The notes under the pieces: generated by a model | What the model was told of the DNA's origin: nothing | What the model saw: only the letters and a program-made list of their open reading frames with translations | The model's database searches: none | Shown here: in pieces, positions 63,376-64,000 of the stretch | Layout of the letters: each line of letters opens with the position of its first letter | Numbering within the stretch: position 1 is the first letter of the stretch | Position numbers and translations under genes: made by a program | Assembly: GCF_017876775.1 (NCBI RefSeq) | Contig: NZ_JAGIOP010000001.1 | Coordinates: 1,240,001 to 1,304,000 of the forward strand | Direction: 5' to 3' | Length of the DNA: 64,000 nucleotides | Source: Mycolicibacterium lutetiense | Lineage (GTDB): Bacteria; Actinomycetota; Actinomycetes; Mycobacteriales; Mycobacteriaceae

Positions 63376-64000
63376 TCGGCGCACAGCAGGCCATCGACAT
63401 CGCCTTGGCCGCAGCGGATCCGGGCACAGAAACTGTAGTGCTGGTGACCGATCGGGCCGATGCCTCGCTGCGGTGGGCCGGCAACTCGATGACTACCAAC
63501 GGCGAGACGGTCAGCCGCACTGTCACGGTGATCTCGATCGTGCGCCGCGGCGAGGCGGCCCATGTCGGGTCGGTGCGTTCCACCGAGGTGGACCCGGCGG
63601 TGATCCCGGAGTTGGTGGCCGCTGCGCAGCGCGCGGCGCTGGCCTCGCCCGAGGCGCGGGATGCCGCACCGCCGCTGCCGGGCTTCGGGGTTCCGGCCGA
63701 CTGGGATGCACCGGTGGCGGGAACGGGTACGCAGGTGTTCACCGGCATCGCCGATGACCTGGCCAAGGGTTTCGCCGGTTCCGACCAGCTCTACGGATAT
63801 GCCCGCCACGTCATGGAGACCACGTTCGTGGCTACCTCGACCGGCCTGCGCCGTCGTTACACCCAGCCGACCGGGTCGGTGGAGATCAATGCCAAGCGTG
63901 ACGGTGCCAGCGCCTGGGCCGGGGTGAGCACCGCGGATTTCGTTGATGTGCGGGTGGATTCGCTGCTCGACGAGTTGTCGCTCAAGTTGGGTTGGGCGGA
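63372..64000 (+). CDS. tldE: TldE/PmbA, partner subunit of TldD (3' end outside window)
   Basis: An open frame from ATG 63372 to the window edge gives about 209 residues: MIGAQQAIDIALAAADPGTE, SLRWAGNSMTTNGETVSRTVTV, then GYARHVMETTFVATSTGLRRR. These are typical of the N-terminal half of TldE (PmbA family), which lacks the HExxxH site and pairs with TldD. It overlaps tldD by 4 bases. No frameshift is seen in the part present. Confidence 0.92.
   Translation, partial: MIGAQQAIDIALAAADPGTETVVLVTDRADASLRWAGNSMTTNGETVSRTVTVISIVRRGEAAHVGSVRSTEVDPAVIPELVAAAQRAALASPEARDAAPPLPGFGVPADWDAPVAGTGTQVFTGIADDLAKGFAGSDQLYGYARHVMETTFVATSTGLRRRYTQPTGSVEINAKRDGASAWAGVSTADFVDVRVDSLLDELSLKLGWA

Noticed and set aside
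1..64000. CRISPR arrays or rRNA genes
   Set aside because: No regularly spaced direct repeats and no rRNA-like conserved sequence were seen.

Overview
The window is a GC-rich chromosomal segment from a mycobacterium. It is most likely a fast-growing Mycolicibacterium-type species: the mycobactin locus carries a separate thioesterase gene, and many genes match M. tuberculosis in order and length. That assignment rests on recognised protein families and remembered gene order; no database search was run. Coding density is very high, with many 4-base ATGA or GTGA stop/start overlaps, and no stretch over 300 bases lacks a gene.

Region 1 (1-17.4 kb) is the mycobactin siderophore assembly line on the + strand. 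It opens with the 3' end of an upstream gene (probably mbtB) and two tandem IdeR-like boxes. Next come a stand-alone N-terminal half of an adenylation domain and a thioesterase with Cys where Ser is usual. Then follow mbtC (ketosynthase), mbtD (AT-KR-ACP), mbtE and mbtF (NRPS), mbtG (lysine N-hydroxylase) and mbtH. A hairpin terminator closes the operon.

Region 2 (17.4-26 kb) is the conserved block hrcA, dnaJ2, rsmE, a proline-rich membrane protein, phoH, ybeY, a CNNM/CorC protein, a deaminase-fold protein and era. Region 3 (26-29.3 kb, - strand) looks like an accessory insertion between era and an amidase. It encodes three consecutive proteins matching EspA, EspC and EspD, accessory proteins and substrates of type VII (ESX-1) secretion. 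They are followed by two tandemly duplicated proline-rich, tail-anchored proteins and a leftover espD fragment. Region 4 (29.4-42.4 kb) is housekeeping: amidase, recO, decaprenyl diphosphate synthase, a Nudix hydrolase, zur/smtB, glyS, a TPM-domain protein, dgt, dnaG, small exported or membrane proteins and tRNA-Asn.

Region 5 (42.4-50.7 kb) is more variable: lppP, an acyl-CoA dehydrogenase/oxidase, a VIT-family metal transporter, a phytase-like esterase lipoprotein, an IS30-family insertion sequence bracketed by two related hairpins, a DUF1275 protein, and a marR-MFS operon. Region 6 (50.7-64 kb) holds an ECF-type uptake system (fused membrane-ATPase-ATPase protein plus EcfT), a DUF4349 protein whose 3' end overlaps ecfT antisense, the uspABC sugar importer, a cutinase, an SDR protein, a Tat-exported sulfatase, a P-loop kinase-like protein, tldD and the start of tldE.

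The themes are iron (mycobactin, VIT transporter, IdeR-like sites), zinc (smtB-zur), envelope and secretion biology (Esp proteins, decaprenyl phosphate, lipoproteins, cutinase) and core replication, repair and translation functions.
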